DNA of 64,000 bases from Desmonostoc muscorum LEGE 12446. GTDB lineage: Bacteria; Cyanobacteriota; Cyanobacteriia; Cyanobacteriales; Nostocaceae. The stretch lies in assembly GCF_015207005.2 (NCBI RefSeq), contig NZ_JADEXS020000001.1, positions 4,836,001 to 4,900,000 of the forward strand, read 5' to 3'. The first letter of the stretch is position 1; every line of letters starts with the position of its first letter. The notes under the pieces are model-generated. The model had not been told where the DNA came from, did not search any database, and saw only the letters and a program-made list of their open reading frames with translations. A program made the position numbers and the translations under genes. Of this stretch, positions 50,007-61,691 are shown in pieces.

Positions 50007-50484
50007 TTGGGCATGGGGCATTGGGCATTGGGCATGGGGCATTGGGTATGGCGCATTGAGGATTGGTTATTTCTTCCCCTGCCTCCCCTGCCTCCCCTGC
50101 TCCCCCTGCTCCCCCTGCCTCCCCTGCCTCCCCTGCTCCCCCTGCTCCCCCTGCCTCCCCTGCCTCCCCTGCTCCCCCTGCTCCCCCTGCCTCCCCTGCC
50201 TCCCCTGCTCCCCCTGCCTCCCCCAGGGCTGTTTCATTCCATTTCAAACAGGATTTGTCAAGATGGTTAGCAAGAAAATTGTAAGTAAGCGTGACGAAGA
50301 GATGAACATTTAAGCACTGAAATATCAGTAAAATAGTTGGTTTCATCGGCACGCCAGTAACAAAATAACTAATTTTTAATCGCTGGAACCCTTGATTTTT
50401 AAAGCTCTTTGGGGAATGAATCAGCCCTGCTGCCTCCCCTGCCTCCCCTGCTCCCCCTGCCTCCCCTGCCTCCCCACTACCAAG
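50007..50484. other. Intergenic region with C-rich tandem repeats
   Basis: GGGCATTGGGCATT spacer repeats (50007-50060) and then CCTGCCTCCCCTGCTCCCC-type tandem repeats (about 50080-50225 and 50429-50478) occupy the gap. Pro/Ala/Ser or Gly/Ala/Glu open frames over them are artefacts of the repeat. The AT-rich middle (50226-50428) has no gene. Confidence 0.75.
50080..50225. repeat. CCTGCCTCCCCTGCTCCCC tandem repeat block
   Basis: About four copies of a unit near 36 bp, made of CCTGCCTCC and CCTGCTCCC words. A shorter block with the same words lies at 50429-50478 and borders the ISAs1 element. The same word on the other strand (GCAGGGGAGGCAGGGG) fills the MITE-like element at 12570. Confidence 0.85.
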
Positions 50485-50558
50485 CAGGGTGGTTTCATAC
50501 AAACAGAGAAAAATGACAATACTTATGGGAGGCGATCGGAAATTGACAATCTGGAAGT

Positions 50559-51670
50559 ATGAACAATCTCATCGAACAGTTGCAGCAAGTCCCAGACTAT
50601 CGGCACATTAGAGGACGGAGACATGAATTGTGGTTAGTACTGTTTCTGATATTGCTGGGAGCCATGACAGGATATTGGGGCTATCGACCACTCGAAGATT
50701 TTACCCGTGTACACAGACAGAGTTTGATTGAACTGTTAAACCTAGATGTGACAATCAATTTTCCATCCTATTCAACATTTCGACGAGTACTGAAAACAGT
50801 GGATTTTCAGCCACTAACAGATTTATTTAATAATTGGGCATCGGTTTTTGTTCCACCAATACCAGGAGAAAGATTGGCAATAGATGGTAAAGGCATTCGT
50901 TGCACAGTCACAGATTACAGTCAGTCTTACCAAAACTTTATCAGTACAGTATCAGTTTATAGCCATGAGCGGGGTATTGTACTCAGGATGCAACCAATGT
51001 CCAACAAAAAAATTAGTGAAGTGGCGTAGGCGTAGCCCGTCGTAGACATCGTCAAACAATTAATCTCCGAGTTTTGTGGTCAACAAGTCGTTTTTACCCT
51101 TGATGCGTTACACTGCCAAAAAAAACTGTATCGCTGATCATCGATAGTGGCAATGATTACCTGATTGGATTAAAAGAAAATCAACCAACACTCTATAAAA
51201 TGGCTCAAACTGAATCACAACAGGATACTCCACTCAGCAGTGCCACAACTGTAGAGAATGTTCATTCTCGACTAGTCCAACGTGAGTGCAAGGTTTTTGC
51301 TGCCCCCGAACCACTTCAAAAAAAATGGTCTGGACTCAAAACTTTTGTGATTGTCGAGCGTCAGGGTGAGCGCAATGGTCAGCCATTTTCCGAGCGTCAA
51401 TTCTATATCTGTAGTCAATATCTCGAAGCTCAACAGTTACTTGCCGACATCCAAGGGCATTGGGGTATCGAAAATCGACTGCATTGGGTCAGAGATGTGA
51501 CATTCAAAGAAGACTTTCCATCACGGCGTGGTGGCAATGCCCCTGTGAATTGGTCTATCTTACACAACTTTTTTATTACGATCGCTCGCCAACTTCGTTT
51601 CCGAACTATTCCTCAAGCACAACGCGCCCTCTCCAATCAACTGCACAAAGTTTTTTCTTTCTTTGTATGA
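50559..51670 (+). pseudogene. ISAs1-family transposase, disrupted
   Basis: Two open frames cover parts of one DDE transposase. The first (50559-51029) has YRHIRGRRHELWLVLFLILL and AIDGKGIRC (first Asp). The second (51200-51670) has IQGHWGIENRLHWVRDVTFK (Glu region) and ends RALSNQLHKVFSFF. The intervening part encodes FTLDALHCQK (second Asp). Two lesions separate them: a 21-bp repeat (51024-51044) that adds in-frame TAG codons, and loss of one A in an A8 tract (51118-51125) that shifts the frame. No active protein can be made. Confidence 0.88.
51024..51044 (+). repeat. 21-bp dispersed repeat inside the ISAs1 transposase
   Basis: GCGTAGGCGTAGCCCGTCGT plus A. It splits the protein between ISEV and DIVKQL, keeps the frame, and adds two TAG stops. 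The sequence resembles repeats common between Nostoc genes. Confidence 0.75.
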
Positions 51671-51692
51671 AACCACCCTGCCTGCCTCCCCA

Positions 51693-54600
51693 CTACCAAG
51701 GGCTACCAATCATAGTGAAAGGTGCCCAGAAAAATGGATGTTTCAGAATTAACTGCTTTGCTTCAGCAGGACTGACATTTATCTTTGCTAGTGGGATACT
51801 CAAATCGCTATTGCTAATAATTAAGTTTTTGCCCTCTGAATCTATCTTGACTTTGCTGTGAATCATTGCGATTTGTGCTTGTCGGAGTGCTTGTGCTTTC
51901 ATAGATTGAGTCTGCAACTGCTGGTGAAACTCAGTCATCAAGCCCAAAGTTCCTGTATCTGACACCTGCCATAAACTCGCTACAACTGACTTCACACCCA
52001 TCTTGACAGCCGATCCTGCTAAGCCCAACTGTGACTTTTCATCACCGTAAGCTGATTCACAGGCACTTAGTACCAGTAATTCAACTTGTGGTCTATTCCA
52101 TCCCAACTTCGTAACTTCATCTATTTTTAGCTCCCTGTCGTATAGGCGGATGTATGAATTACCTAAATCTTCAGATTTTTCTCCAGGGGTAAAGTTCGCA
52201 TGGGTTGCTAGGTGAATAATCTCAAATGGCGTTGTCGAACGTTCTGCCTGGAGACGGTTGAGGGTAAAGTCCTGGTTGAGGATGGCTGCGCCTCGCCCCT
52301 TCCACACTTGGTTGACGATGGTTTCAGCCTCTACAGGGGCAGCAAGTAACTCTGTGACTGGGTTTTGATTTTGTGGCCCTGGATCAAATGTCTCAGATCC
52401 CATTGCTAGGACTCGTGAGTTTTTCACGCTAGCGTACTGGGTATTAATCAGGCTGAAAGTGGGTATCATGCCGATGCTATACTTTTCAATTAAAAACTGA
52501 TCTTGATCGTCAACGAGGGCGGCTATGGGTAGCGATCGCAAACGTGCATCCAACATCACGAATAGCAAATTCTCGATGCCTTCTTTTTTCAACTCAGCTT
52601 CTAGAGGTCTAATTAGCCATTTATAAAGTTGCTTTGCTGATTTTTTGTAGCTGCTACCGTTAGTTTTCTGGATATCGGGACGAGAATCAGGAGTTGCTTG
52701 GAGGGATACTTCCTGATAAAATTCATCCGCTACTTTCTGAAACTCTCCTCTAGTCACACCTGATACTTTATGGTAGATGTATTTTCCATCTGCTGTGAGG
52801 AGGCGCAAAACCAATGGATCGCTATCTTTTAGTTGTTCTTTGGAAGTTGGATTTTCAGCATTGAGTTTATAGTCTTGGGCAGTAAACTCTACATAAATCA
52901 GTCCGGCTTTGCTACTTATTTTTTGTTCAACTTGTTGGAGTTCATTGCGGATTTCTCCAAGGTTTTTAATCTGACTTTGTGGCAGGTTTAGTGCTGCTTC
53001 AATTCGACGAGTTTCGCTCTCTTCTTTGGAGCCAATATCGGATGCAACTGCGAGATTACTGTTATTTGATGTCAGTTGAAAATCGAGAGTCTTTTCATCA
53101 GGTTTTCCTGGAACTACCCGCCCTTGAGTAATGAGTTGAATCTTGCCTCTAGTCTCGCTATCAGGAAAGTATTCGGTAGGCAAAATCGTATTGCCGATAT
53201 TAGAGGTGATTGAACTAACAGTGCCATTAATTGTGCGTCTGCCGACAAAAAATGGTATAACGCTATCACCTCCATGATCGATGCTAATGGCACCACTACC
53301 TATTCCCCCAGATGCAGAAATGCTCGCCTCTATACCATTGCGATCTATGAAGCTACCTAAAGCTTGAAAATAAGCTCTAGTTTTAATATTTACGTCACCA
53401 CCTATGCCGTTAGTTCCACCTTGGGTATTGATTGATGTCACTGTAATATTATTATCTGGATCTAGCTTCACAGAGCCACCATCACCAGTGCTAGAACTCG
53501 AATTTATAACTTTGGCATCAATCTGAACGCGAGCCTGAATAGTAATATCACCACCATTTCCAGAAACATTATCAGAGTTGAGATTTTCAGTTTGGACTGC
53601 TCCTGTAGTGCTATTGAAGAAAATATTTCCAGAATTACCAACATTGGTGCGAGAAGAAACATTTGCTGTGGTAATGTTGGCAAAAGCGTTGAGGGTGATA
53701 TCACCGCCATTGCCATTACCATCGTTATTGGAATTTAAATTACCAGTTGCGATCGCACCTGTAGAGCTATTGAAGAAAATATTCCCGGAATTCCCAAGAT
53801 TAGTTTGAGAAGACACATTTGCTGTGGTAACGTTGCCAAAGGCATTGAGGGTGATATTGCCACCATTACCATTGAGATCGGTATTAGAATTGAGATTACC
53901 AGTTGCGATCGCTCCATTTTGGCTGGTAATACTAATACCTCCACCTTCTGTAGTGATGCTGCTAGTAGTAATATTCTGATTTGCTAAAAGAGTTAATGCC
54001 GCATTATCGATGCCTGTAATTGCCCCAAATGCATTAATAGAACCTGCCCCAACGGGAGACTGAATAATCACTGGGTCTTTGATAGTCACAGGATTATTAA
54101 TCGTAATCGCACCACTACTATTAGAAAGTCCAATAGTGATGGAATTGAAGCCATCACTTAAGGCGTTGATGTTAACTCTTCCACCACTATTATCACCAAG
54201 GTTGATATTTTTTGTTGGCGTTTGCGGCTGAAGCACTAAATTACCTGTACCGCTGACTGAATCAGTTGCTGATGGCAAGTTAATTTCATCGGCGTTCAAA
54301 GTGAGATTGTTAGTACCTGCTGCAATGGTATTGTTAAAGGCGATCGCACCAGTCCCTGCACTGAAAAGTTTGCTACCACTGCCATTTAAAGTCACAGGAC
54401 TACTGAAGGTAATATTGCCATTCCCAGCATTGATAACTTGACTACCAGTGCCAGTGAAAGTCACGGGACTATTATTAATAGTGATGTCGCCATTCGCCGT
54501 GGTGATGTTGCCAGAAAAGCTAGTATTACCAGCGCTGGTAATACTGATGCCGCCATTGGCTGTGGTGATGTTCCCAGAAAAGCTGTTATTACCAGCGCTG

Positions 54601-57600
54601 CTGATTGTCAACCTAGTTAGAGGATTTGTCGTACCGAGATTACCGCCAAAGCTGATATTACCTGTACCAGCAGTCAAAGAGAAATTAGTAGCCCCATCGA
54701 CGCTATTACTAAAGCTGATATTGCCATTATTTGAAGTGACTATGTTACTAGGAGTAGTTAAGGTGACAGCACCATTAAAGGTAATATTGTTACCCGTGGT
54801 TGAGACACTATTCCCAAGACTAATACTATTGGCAGTAAAGTTAATTGCACCACCAGTAGCGCCAGTAGAGGAAGCATCGACTTGTGCGGTGCTAGTATCA
54901 ATTGTTCCATTGGTGGTGAGAGTGACATCACCACCGTTGCCATTACCCCTAGCAATCAAGTCGCCTGTAGAAATATTTCCGCTTGTGCTGTTGATACTGG
55001 TATTACCTGCATTGCCTGTGACAGCAGAAGTATCAATATTTGCTGTAGTCACATTGCCATTGGCAGCCAGAGCAACATCACCACCGTCGCCATTACCCCT
55101 AGCAATCAATTCGCCTGTAGAAATATTTCCGCTTGTGCTGTTGATATTGGTATTACCTGCATTGCCTGTGACAGCAGAAGTATCAATATTTGCTGTAGTC
55201 ACATTGCCATTGGCAGCGACAGTGACATCACCACCGTTGGTATTACCTGTAGCAATCAAGTCGCTTGTAGCAATAGTTCCGGTTGTGCTGTTGATACTGG
55301 TATTACCTGCATTGCCTGTGACAGCAGAAGTATCAATATTTGCTGTAGTTACATTGCCATTGGCAGCGACAGTGACATCACCACCGTTGGTATTACCTGT
55401 AGCAATCAAGTCGCCTGTAGAAATAGTTCCGGTTGTGCTGTTGATATTGGTATTACCTGCATTGCCTGTGACAGCAGAAGTATCAATATTTGCTGTAGTC
55501 ACATTGCCATTGGCAGCGACAGTGACATCACCACCGTTGGTATTACCTGTAGCAATCAAGTCGCCTGTAGAAATAGTTCCGGTTGTGCTGTTGATATTGG
55601 TATTACCTGCATTGTCTGTGGCAGTAGCAGTATCAATATTTGCTGTAGTCACATTGCCATTGGCAGCAAGGGAGATATTGCCGCTATTGCCAGTGTCAGT
55701 AGCATTGGAATCTAAAACACCACCTGTGGTATCAATAGCACCACTTGTACTGCTGAGAGTAATATCACTGCCTTGTGTAGTGATATTACTTGTAGTAATG
55801 TTCTGGTTGGCTAGCAGAGTTATGGAAGCATTGTCTGTGCCACTAATGTCACCAGTTGCCGTGATACTTCCTACTCCCGTTGGAGACTGAATTCTTACAG
55901 GGTCTTTGAAGGTGACTGGGTTAGTGATATTAATTGCACCACTACCATCATTGCGACCGATAGTAATAGTACCAAAGCCATCTTGTAAGGCGTCGTTTAT
56001 TTGTGTTGTACTCAGGTATAAACTATCTGGAACAAAGCCATCAGCGATGTTGATATTTCGTTCAGGTGTGAAGGGCTGAAGGACTAAATTACCTGTACCA
56101 CTGACTGAATTAGCTGCTAATGGCAAGTTAAGTTCATCGGCAGTTAAAGTCAGATCGTTACCACCTGCTGCAAGGGTATTGGTAAAGGCGATCGCACCAG
56201 TACCTGCATTGAAGATTTTACTACCAATACCAGTCACAGTAACAGGACTGTTGATACTGATGTCACCATTAGCCGTGGTGATATTACCCGCTACGCTAGT
56301 ATTAGCAGCGCTAGTGATTGTCAAGCTACCCAAAGGATTTGGTAGATTACCCAAATCACCGCCAAAGCTGATATTACCTGTACCAGCAGTCAGGATTAAA
56401 TCACTAGAACCATCGACACTATTACTAAAGCTGATATCGCCATTGTCCGCGCTGATAAATGTGCTACCAAGATTAGCTAAGGTGACAAGGCCATTGAAGG
56501 TAATATCGTTGTCTGTGGTCGAGACATTACTGGAAGTGATGTTATTAGCTGCGGTAAAGCTAATTGCACCGCCAATTCCAGCAGTAGATGAAGCATTAAC
56601 TTCTCCAGCGTCGGTATTAATCACCCCATTTGTGCCAGCCAGGAGAGTGATATTACCTGCATCACTTATGAAAGTAAAAGTATCAATGTTTGCTGTAGTG
56701 ATACTGTTATTAGCAGCGAGGGAGATGTTACCACTGTTGCCAATGTCAGTGGCGTTGGAATCTAAAACACCACCTGTGGTATCAATAGCACCACTTGTGC
56801 TGGTGAGAGTAATATCACCGCCTTCTGTAGTGATATTACTTGTAGTAATATTCTGGTTGGCTAGCAGAGTTATGGAAGCATTATCTGTGCCATTAATGTC
56901 ACCAGTTGCCGTAATACTTCCCACTCCCGTTGGAGACTGAATCGTTACTGGGTCTTTGAAGGTGACTGGGTTGATAATATTAATCGCACCACCGCCATCA
57001 TTGCCACCGATAATGATAGTAGCAAAGCCATCTTGTAAGGCGTCGTTTATTTGTGTTGTACTCAGGTATAAACTGTCTGGAACAAAGTCATCACCGATGT
57101 TGATATTTTGTCCAGGTGTGAAGGGCTGAAGGACTAAATTACCTGTACCACTGACTGAATTAGCTACTAATGGCAAGTTAAGTTCATCGGCAGTCAAAGT
57201 CAGATCGTTATTACCTGCTGCAAGGGTATTGGTAAAGGCGATCGTACCAGTACCTGCATTGAAGATTTTACTACCAATACCAGTTACAGTGACAGGACTA
57301 TTAAAGGTAATGTCGTCTGTGGTTGTGATGTTATTGGCAATATTGGTATTGGCGGCGTTGGTTGTCAGACTAGTTAAGCCTGCAACTGCACCACCAAAAG
57401 TAATATCCCCTGTCCCCACAGTCACAGTCAAATCACTCGCCCCACCAACTGTATTGTTGAAGTTGATGTTGTTATTGGTGGTGTTGAACAGTTTTGCACC
57501 ACCACCAGTTAAGGTGACAGGACTATTAAAAGTAATGTCGTCTGTGGTTGTGATGTTATTGGCAATATTGGTATTGGCGGCGTTGGTTGTCAAAGTAGTT

Positions 57601-60600
57601 AAGCCCGCAACTGCACCACCAAAAGTAATATTCCCTGTCCCCGCAGTTACAGTCAAAGCACTCGCCCCACCAACTGTATTGTTGAAGTTGATGTTGTTAT
57701 TGGTGCTGTTGAAGAGTTTTGCACCAACGCCAGTTAAGGTGACAGGACTATTAAATTGAAGAATGCCTGTGGTTGTGATGTTATTGGCAACAAAACTGTT
57801 GGCGGCGTTGGTTGTCAGACTGGTTAAGCCCGCAACTGCACCACCAAAGTTAATGTTCCCTGTCCCCGCAGTTACAGTCAAAGCACTCGCCCCACCAACT
57901 GTATTGTTGAAGTTGATGTCATTATTGGTGGTGTTGAAAATTTTTGCACCAACGCCAGTTAAGGTGACAGGACTATTAAAGGTAATATCGCCTGTGGTTG
58001 TGATGTTATTGCCAACGTTAGTATTGGCGGCGTTGGTTGTCAGGGTAGTTAAGCCCGCAACTGCACCACCAAAAGTAATATCCCCTGTCCCCGCAGTTGC
58101 AGTCAAATCACTCGCCCCACCAACTGTATTGTTGAAGTTGATATCGTTATTGGTGGTGTTGAAAAGTTTTGCACCACCACCAGTTAAGGTGACAGGACTA
58201 TTAAAGGTAATATCGCCTGTGGTTGTGATGTTATTGCCAACGTTAGTATTGGCGGCGTTGGTTGTCAGGGTAGTTAAGCCCGCAACTGCACCACCAAAAG
58301 TAATATCCCCTGTCCCCGCAGTTACAGTCAAAGCACTCACTCCACCGACTGTATTGTTGAAGTTGATGTTGTTATTGGTGCTGTTGAAGAGTTTTGCACC
58401 AACGCCAGTTAAGGTGACAGGACTATTAAATTGAAGAATGCCTGTGGTTGTGATGTTATTGGCAACAAAACTGTTGGCGGCGTTGGTTGTCAGACTAGTT
58501 AAGCCCGCAACTGCACCACCAAAGTTAATGTTCCCTGTCCCCGCAGTTACAGTCAAAGCACTCGCCCCACCAACTGTATTGTTGAAGTTGATGTCATTAT
58601 TGGTGGTGTTGAAAATTTTTGCACCAACGCCAGTTAAGGTGACAGGACTATTAAATTGAAGAATGCCTGTGGTTGTAATGTTATTGGCAATATTGGTATT
58701 GGCGGCGTTGGTTGTCAGACTAGTTAAGCCTGCAACTGCACCACCAAAAGTAATATCCCCTGTCCCCGCAGTTACAGTCAAAGCACTCGCCCCACCAACT
58801 GTATTGTTAAAGTTGATGGTAGCTGTACCAGAAGTGTTGATGTTAGTTATAGCATTGGCAAGATTCAGCGGGCCGGTGAAGGTAATATTGCCGCCGTTAG
58901 TACCAGAAGAATCTATGTTACCAGTAGTAATGTTTCCACCTACTGTGGTTAAGGAAATTACGCCTCCATTACTCCCAGCGCCAGTAGCTGAAGAATTTAA
59001 GTTACCTGTGGTAATATTACCTGTAGCCAATTGACTTGATAAAGTTATTGGGCCACCATTTACCCCATCGATCGCAGAAGAAGTATTGATATTTCCTACC
59101 TGAATACTCCCTTCAGGTAGCGCACTTACTGGGTTTGTAAAGTTTGTGCCACCTGATGCAAGAGGAAAAGCTGTAACAGGAAGAGTTACTGCGGGTAAAC
59201 CAGCACGTAAAATTAACGCAGCACTGCCGGTTAATACACCTGAATCTGGGTCAGCTATTGGAATAGTCAGGTCTGGCCCTGTAATTGTAATGTCGCCACC
59301 CTGAATACTTCCCGTTGCCTCTACCTTCAGTGCTACTCCTGTGTAATTACCAAACAGCACATCTCCATTAGCCCTGATAATCGGATCGTAGAGACTGACA
59401 AAATTACCCGGACCATCCGATAAGTTGCGAATCAAAAATTGCCCACCACTGGCAAAGTGAGCATCACCTGATACATTGCCATCGCTGACTAAACTGAGAT
59501 TTCCGCCGCTTACAAAGGGTGTCTGGGGATGGTTCAGCGCTAGGATATCAATGTTTTGATTACCCTGAATGTAGAGATTTTGCCCAGCTTGGGCTAAAAA
59601 GGGATTCGCTACACTGTCGCGCACCCGTACTGTATCCTTAGCCAACAGATTTAAATCTCCAGTTGTCTGGAGTTGACTCTCTGGTAAAGTCAAATTTTGT
59701 GCGGCTGACAGGGTTGCTGTTCCAGATGTGACGCCTTTGACTACTACATCCCCAGGATTGACTAGAATGCCAGAAGTAGCGAGTTGTACTTGTCCGTTAC
59801 TGTTGACTGTTAATCCACTTGTATTGCCCAAACCGCTACCAGTCAATAGTTTAGGCAAGGTGGCAACGGAAATATTACTAGGTGTACCACCGTTGGTGGG
59901 AATCTCCAAACTCAGTAGGTTTCCTGGCTGGCTGATGCGTAATAGATTCTTTCCAGGTACGGAGGCAACGGTGATATTACCCCCTGGTGCTGATAGCTGT
60001 CCGGTGCTAACTACTGTCCCTGCCAGTAAATTTAAATTGTGGCCAGTACTTATTGCTAAATTGCCAGTGTTGATAATGCTTCCCGGCTGGGATGTGGCGA
60101 AATTAAAGGTGGTGGGTGTTCCCACTAATATTGCGTAGTTGTTGTTACCGAAAGCATTAAACCAATTATTCCCAATACCGATGCCGGTGGCGGTGGTAAC
60201 GGTGAAGTCGCCTGGTACGTTCAAAGCGGCGTTGGGGCCAAATATGACACCAGCTGGGTTCATCAAAAACAGGTTAGAATTCCCACCTACGACTTGAATC
60301 AAACCGTTAATCAATGAAGGGTCGCCGCCGACAACCCGTCCCAAAATATTTTGGATGTTTGGGTTAGAGAGAAAGTTGGCTATTTGGTTGGCATCAAGAC
60401 CGAGCTTTTGAAAGCTGTGGAAGAGATTCGCGCTATCTCCAGATAGAGAACCACCAGTAATATTTAGTTGGTTGCCGTTAGGGGTAACAATAGTATTTGT
60501 GCCGTCAGCAGCAGGGGTTATAGACTGGGCTTGCACTGGGGCGATGGCAATTACTCCTAAAGCGGCTAATTGAGCGATCGCATTGTTAACGGTTAGTAAT

Positions 60601-60629
60601 GATAAATTATTTTGGCTTAAAGATTTCAT
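51693..60629 (-). CDS. Giant two-partner-secretion exoprotein with C-terminal CHAT peptidase domain
   Basis: 2,978 residues from the ATG at 60629 (MKSLSQNN, with AAAGGAATT upstream); the open frame itself continues to 60695. A signal peptide ([15 protein letters not shown]) leads into a haemagglutinin-type TPS secretion domain (about 35-280, with [15 protein letters not shown]). A long Asn/Thr/Gly-rich beta-helix stalk of repeats follows, to about residue 2400. The last 420 residues form a CHAT domain, a caspase/separase-like cysteine peptidase, with His in [10 protein letters not shown] and Cys in [12 protein letters not shown] (codon 52059-52061). Both dyad residues are intact. It should cross the outer membrane through the divergent TpsB. 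The final codons lie in the direct repeat of the adjacent IS. Confidence 0.88.
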   Translation of the reverse strand: MKSLSQNNLSLLTVNNAIAQLAALGVIAIAPVQAQSITPAADGTNTIVTPNGNQLNITGGSLSGDSANLFHSFQKLGLDANQIANFLSNPNIQNILGRVVGGDPSLINGLIQVVGGNSNLFLMNPAGVIFGPNAALNVPGDFTVTTATGIGIGNNWFNAFGNNNYAILVGTPTTFNFATSQPGSIINTGNLAISTGHNLNLLAGTVVSTGQLSAPGGNITVASVPGKNLLRISQPGNLLSLEIPTNGGTPSNISVATLPKLLTGSGLGNTSGLTVNSNGQVQLATSGILVNPGDVVVKGVTSGTATLSAAQNLTLPESQLQTTGDLNLLAKDTVRVRDSVANPFLAQAGQNLYIQGNQNIDILALNHPQTPFVSGGNLSLVSDGNVSGDAHFASGGQFLIRNLSDGPGNFVSLYDPIIRANGDVLFGNYTGVALKVEATGSIQGGDITITGPDLTIPIADPDSGVLTGSAALILRAGLPAVTLPVTAFPLASGGTNFTNPVSALPEGSIQVGNINTSSAIDGVNGGPITLSSQLATGNITTGNLNSSATGAGSNGGVISLTTVGGNITTGNIDSSGTNGGNITFTGPLNLANAITNINTSGTATINFNNTVGGASALTVTAGTGDITFGGAVAGLTSLTTNAANTNIANNITTTGILQFNSPVTLTGVGAKIFNTTNNDINFNNTVGGASALTVTAGTGNINFGGAVAGLTSLTTNAANSFVANNITTTGILQFNSPVTLTGVGAKLFNSTNNNINFNNTVGGVSALTVTAGTGDITFGGAVAGLTTLTTNAANTNVGNNITTTGDITFNSPVTLTGGGAKLFNTTNNDINFNNTVGGASDLTATAGTGDITFGGAVAGLTTLTTNAANTNVGNNITTTGDITFNSPVTLTGVGAKIFNTTNNDINFNNTVGGASALTVTAGTGNINFGGAVAGLTSLTTNAANSFVANNITTTGILQFNSPVTLTGVGAKLFNSTNNNINFNNTVGGASALTVTAGTGNITFGGAVAGLTTLTTNAANTNIANNITTTDDITFNSPVTLTGGGAKLFNTTNNNINFNNTVGGASDLTVTVGTGDITFGGAVAGLTSLTTNAANTNIANNITTTDDITFNSPVTVTGIGSKIFNAGTGTIAFTNTLAAGNNDLTLTADELNLPLVANSVSGTGNLVLQPFTPGQNINIGDDFVPDSLYLSTTQINDALQDGFATIIIGGNDGGGAINIINPVTFKDPVTIQSPTGVGSITATGDINGTDNASITLLANQNITTSNITTEGGDITLTSTSGAIDTTGGVLDSNATDIGNSGNISLAANNSITTANIDTFTFISDAGNITLLAGTNGVINTDAGEVNASSTAGIGGAISFTAANNITSSNVSTTDNDITFNGLVTLANLGSTFISADNGDISFSNSVDGSSDLILTAGTGNISFGGDLGNLPNPLGSLTITSAANTSVAGNITTANGDISINSPVTVTGIGSKIFNAGTGAIAFTNTLAAGGNDLTLTADELNLPLAANSVSGTGNLVLQPFTPERNINIADGFVPDSLYLSTTQINDALQDGFGTITIGRNDGSGAINITNPVTFKDPVRIQSPTGVGSITATGDISGTDNASITLLANQNITTSNITTQGSDITLSSTSGAIDTTGGVLDSNATDTGNSGNISLAANGNVTTANIDTATATDNAGNTNINSTTGTISTGDLIATGNTNGGDVTVAANGNVTTANIDTSAVTGNAGNTNINSTTGTISTGDLIATGNTNGGDVTVAANGNVTTANIDTSAVTGNAGNTSINSTTGTIATSDLIATGNTNGGDVTVAANGNVTTANIDTSAVTGNAGNTNINSTSGNISTGELIARGNGDGGDVALAANGNVTTANIDTSAVTGNAGNTSINSTSGNISTGDLIARGNGNGGDVTLTTNGTIDTSTAQVDASSTGATGGAINFTANSISLGNSVSTTGNNITFNGAVTLTTPSNIVTSNNGNISFSNSVDGATNFSLTAGTGNISFGGNLGTTNPLTRLTISSAGNNSFSGNITTANGGISITSAGNTSFSGNITTANGDITINNSPVTFTGTGSQVINAGNGNITFSSPVTLNGSGSKLFSAGTGAIAFNNTIAAGTNNLTLNADEINLPSATDSVSGTGNLVLQPQTPTKNINLGDNSGGRVNINALSDGFNSITIGLSNSSGAITINNPVTIKDPVIIQSPVGAGSINAFGAITGIDNAALTLLANQNITTSSITTEGGGISITSQNGAIATGNLNSNTDLNGNGGNITLNAFGNVTTANVSSQTNLGNSGNIFFNSSTGAIATGNLNSNNDGNGNGGDITLNAFANITTANVSSRTNVGNSGNIFFNSTTGAVQTENLNSDNVSGNGGDITIQARVQIDAKVINSSSSTGDGGSVKLDPDNNITVTSINTQGGTNGIGGDVNIKTRAYFQALGSFIDRNGIEASISASGGIGSGAISIDHGGDSVIPFFVGRRTINGTVSSITSNIGNTILPTEYFPDSETRGKIQLITQGRVVPGKPDEKTLDFQLTSNNSNLAVASDIGSKEESETRRIEAALNLPQSQIKNLGEIRNELQQVEQKISSKAGLIYVEFTAQDYKLNAENPTSKEQLKDSDPLVLRLLTADGKYIYHKVSGVTRGEFQKVADEFYQEVSLQATPDSRPDIQKTNGSSYKKSAKQLYKWLIRPLEAELKKEGIENLLFVMLDARLRSLPIAALVDDQDQFLIEKYSIGMIPTFSLINTQYASVKNSRVLAMGSETFDPGPQNQNPVTELLAAPVEAETIVNQVWKGRGAAILNQDFTLNRLQAERSTTPFEIIHLATHANFTPGEKSEDLGNSYIRLYDRELKIDEVTKLGWNRPQVELLVLSACESAYGDEKSQLGLAGSAVKMGVKSVVASLWQVSDTGTLGLMTEFHQQLQTQSMKAQALRQAQIAMIHSKVKIDSEGKNLIISNSDLSIPLAKINVSPAEAKQLILKHPFFWAPFTMIGSPW
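54912..55661 (-). repeat. Five 150-bp in-frame repeats in the exoprotein
   Basis: Five consecutive 50-residue units starting [20 protein letters not shown] and containing GDLIA(T/R)GN. Units are close to identical at DNA level. Confidence 0.85.
55640..57285 (-). repeat. Two long direct copies, 1,050 bp apart, in the exoprotein
   Basis: Copies at about 56690-57285 and 55640-56235 encode nearly the same 200 residues ([53 protein letters not shown]). The offset of matching words is 1,050 bp. Confidence 0.8.
57243..58817 (-). repeat. Seven 225-bp in-frame repeats in the exoprotein
   Basis: Seven units of 75 residues starting [20 protein letters not shown] and containing FGGAVAGLT(S/T)LTTNAAN and [12 protein letters not shown] identity between units is very high. 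The second and fifth units are almost identical to each other, as expected from block duplication. Confidence 0.88.
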
Positions 60630-60752
60630 CGAATTCCTTTGAATAAAAACCAAGTGAAAATTTCCCCCATAAGTTTCTATGGGGGGATTATTCAACTGAA
60701 CATTGGGTATCCGCTAACTAGTAGCCAAGTCAGACCAACAGGAGGTTTATTC

Positions 60753-61667
60753 CTAATTAGGAACTCTTGGCACAGATACTTCAGACTTTAATGGCAAAAC
60801 CTTTGCTGGCTGTTGATTCACAACCTCAAAAGCTGTTTCATCTTCTTCTTCAATCAGATTAAATGGCTTATCGCCTCTGAGGGAAATAGTTAACAGTGGC
60901 GGCGTCTTGTCCAACCGAATACGAAATTTAGAATAACGCTGCAATGACCCAAAACCCTTTCTTTTGCGAATCGCCTTTTTCTGAGTATTAGTTTTGCCGT
61001 AAATTGTTACTACCCGCCCCGACCCATCAAAAACCGGACCCCCAGTCATCCCAGCAAAATTATACTGCGGTGGTAAGTTACTGTAAGTTTTTGATTTATC
61101 CTTTTTGGTTAATTGTGTGACATGAAAAACCAGCTTTTTACTTCCGGCTGGCGGGTTAGCAAATCCACCAACATAAACACCATTACAAAGCTGTGGATCG
61201 TCTAACAAGCAATCTGCCGGATCTTCTGATACAACTAGTTTGGCAGTTTTATAAGTCCGAGTGCTTTCAAAACGCACGATCGCTAAATCTTCATCCGCTA
61301 ACTCCTCTATATCTGTCTGGGTAGAAATCCGGATTTTTTGGCGTTTATTTCCTTTATTTCCTTCGGGTAGAGGTGTTACGATGTCGTAATTAGCACTTTT
61401 GTCCTGCACTACTGACTTGGCTGTAACTACGATATAAACATTTTTTCCTCCTTCCTGGTAGCGATCGCTAATGATTCCAGAACCAGAACTACCAGTGGTC
61501 GATTCAATCCGTACTACGGTTCCTCTAGCAATTGCGGCTACTTCGGTTGGTTGCAATTCTTTAAGTGTTTGTGTCGGCTGTACAGCTTCTTGTGCAAAAA
61601 CTTCACTGACTCCCGTGATGATTAATGCACCGATTAAAAAACCTCGTAAAATGTATCGATTTAACAT
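60753..61667 (-). CDS. Exported trypsin-fold pseudoprotease
   Basis: 304 residues from the ATG at 61667, which has GGAGG 10 nt upstream (the frame extends to 61691). A signal peptide ends near EVFAQEA. The trypsin-like fold is clear, but the expected TAxHV reads TAKSV (Ser85 in place of His) and the expected GxSGGP reads GMTGGPVFDGSG (Thr208 in place of Ser). Asp127 (DLAIV) is kept. With two of three catalytic residues changed it is probably inactive, a binding or regulatory protein. It lies 124 bp upstream of the exoprotein on the same strand. Confidence 0.82.
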   Translation of the reverse strand: MLNRYILRGFLIGALIITGVSEVFAQEAVQPTQTLKELQPTEVAAIARGTVVRIESTTGSSGSGIISDRYQEGGKNVYIVVTAKSVVQDKSANYDIVTPLPEGNKGNKRQKIRISTQTDIEELADEDLAIVRFESTRTYKTAKLVVSEDPADCLLDDPQLCNGVYVGGFANPPAGSKKLVFHVTQLTKKDKSKTYSNLPPQYNFAGMTGGPVFDGSGRVVTIYGKTNTQKKAIRKRKGFGSLQRYSKFRIRLDKTPPLLTISLRGDKPFNLIEEEDETAFEVVNQQPAKVLPLKSEVSVPRVPN

Positions 61668-61691
61668 AGTTTTCATTCCTCCACTTAGCAA

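Larger units (their letters stand above)
50485..51680 (+). mobile_element. Decayed ISAs1-family element (1,196 bp)
   Basis: Perfect 19-bp inverted ends: CAGGGTGGTTTCATACAAA at 50485-50503, and its complement at 51662-51680. Both sides carry the same 20 bp (CCTGCCTCCCCACTACCAAG, 50465-50484 and 51681-51700). The family usually duplicates 8-10 bp, so the 20-bp match is unusual. The interior transposase is broken. The element abuts the stop codon of the CHAT exoprotein gene. Confidence 0.88.

Noticed and set aside
50007..50502. Pro-rich and Gly/Ala/Glu-rich frames over the C-rich repeats
   Set aside because: All frames on both strands are open because the repeat lacks stops; none has a proper start context or non-repeat domain.
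54448..55890. Long plus-strand open frame of 480 codons (and similar frames at 56179-59034)
   Set aside because: It lies antisense to the repeat arrays of the exoprotein gene; its Val/Leu/Pro-rich repetitive product is a by-product of the repeat codons.
57243..58817. Possible CRISPR or satellite in the 225-bp periodic region
   Set aside because: The periodicity is exactly in frame with the exoprotein and the units encode a conserved 75-residue motif.
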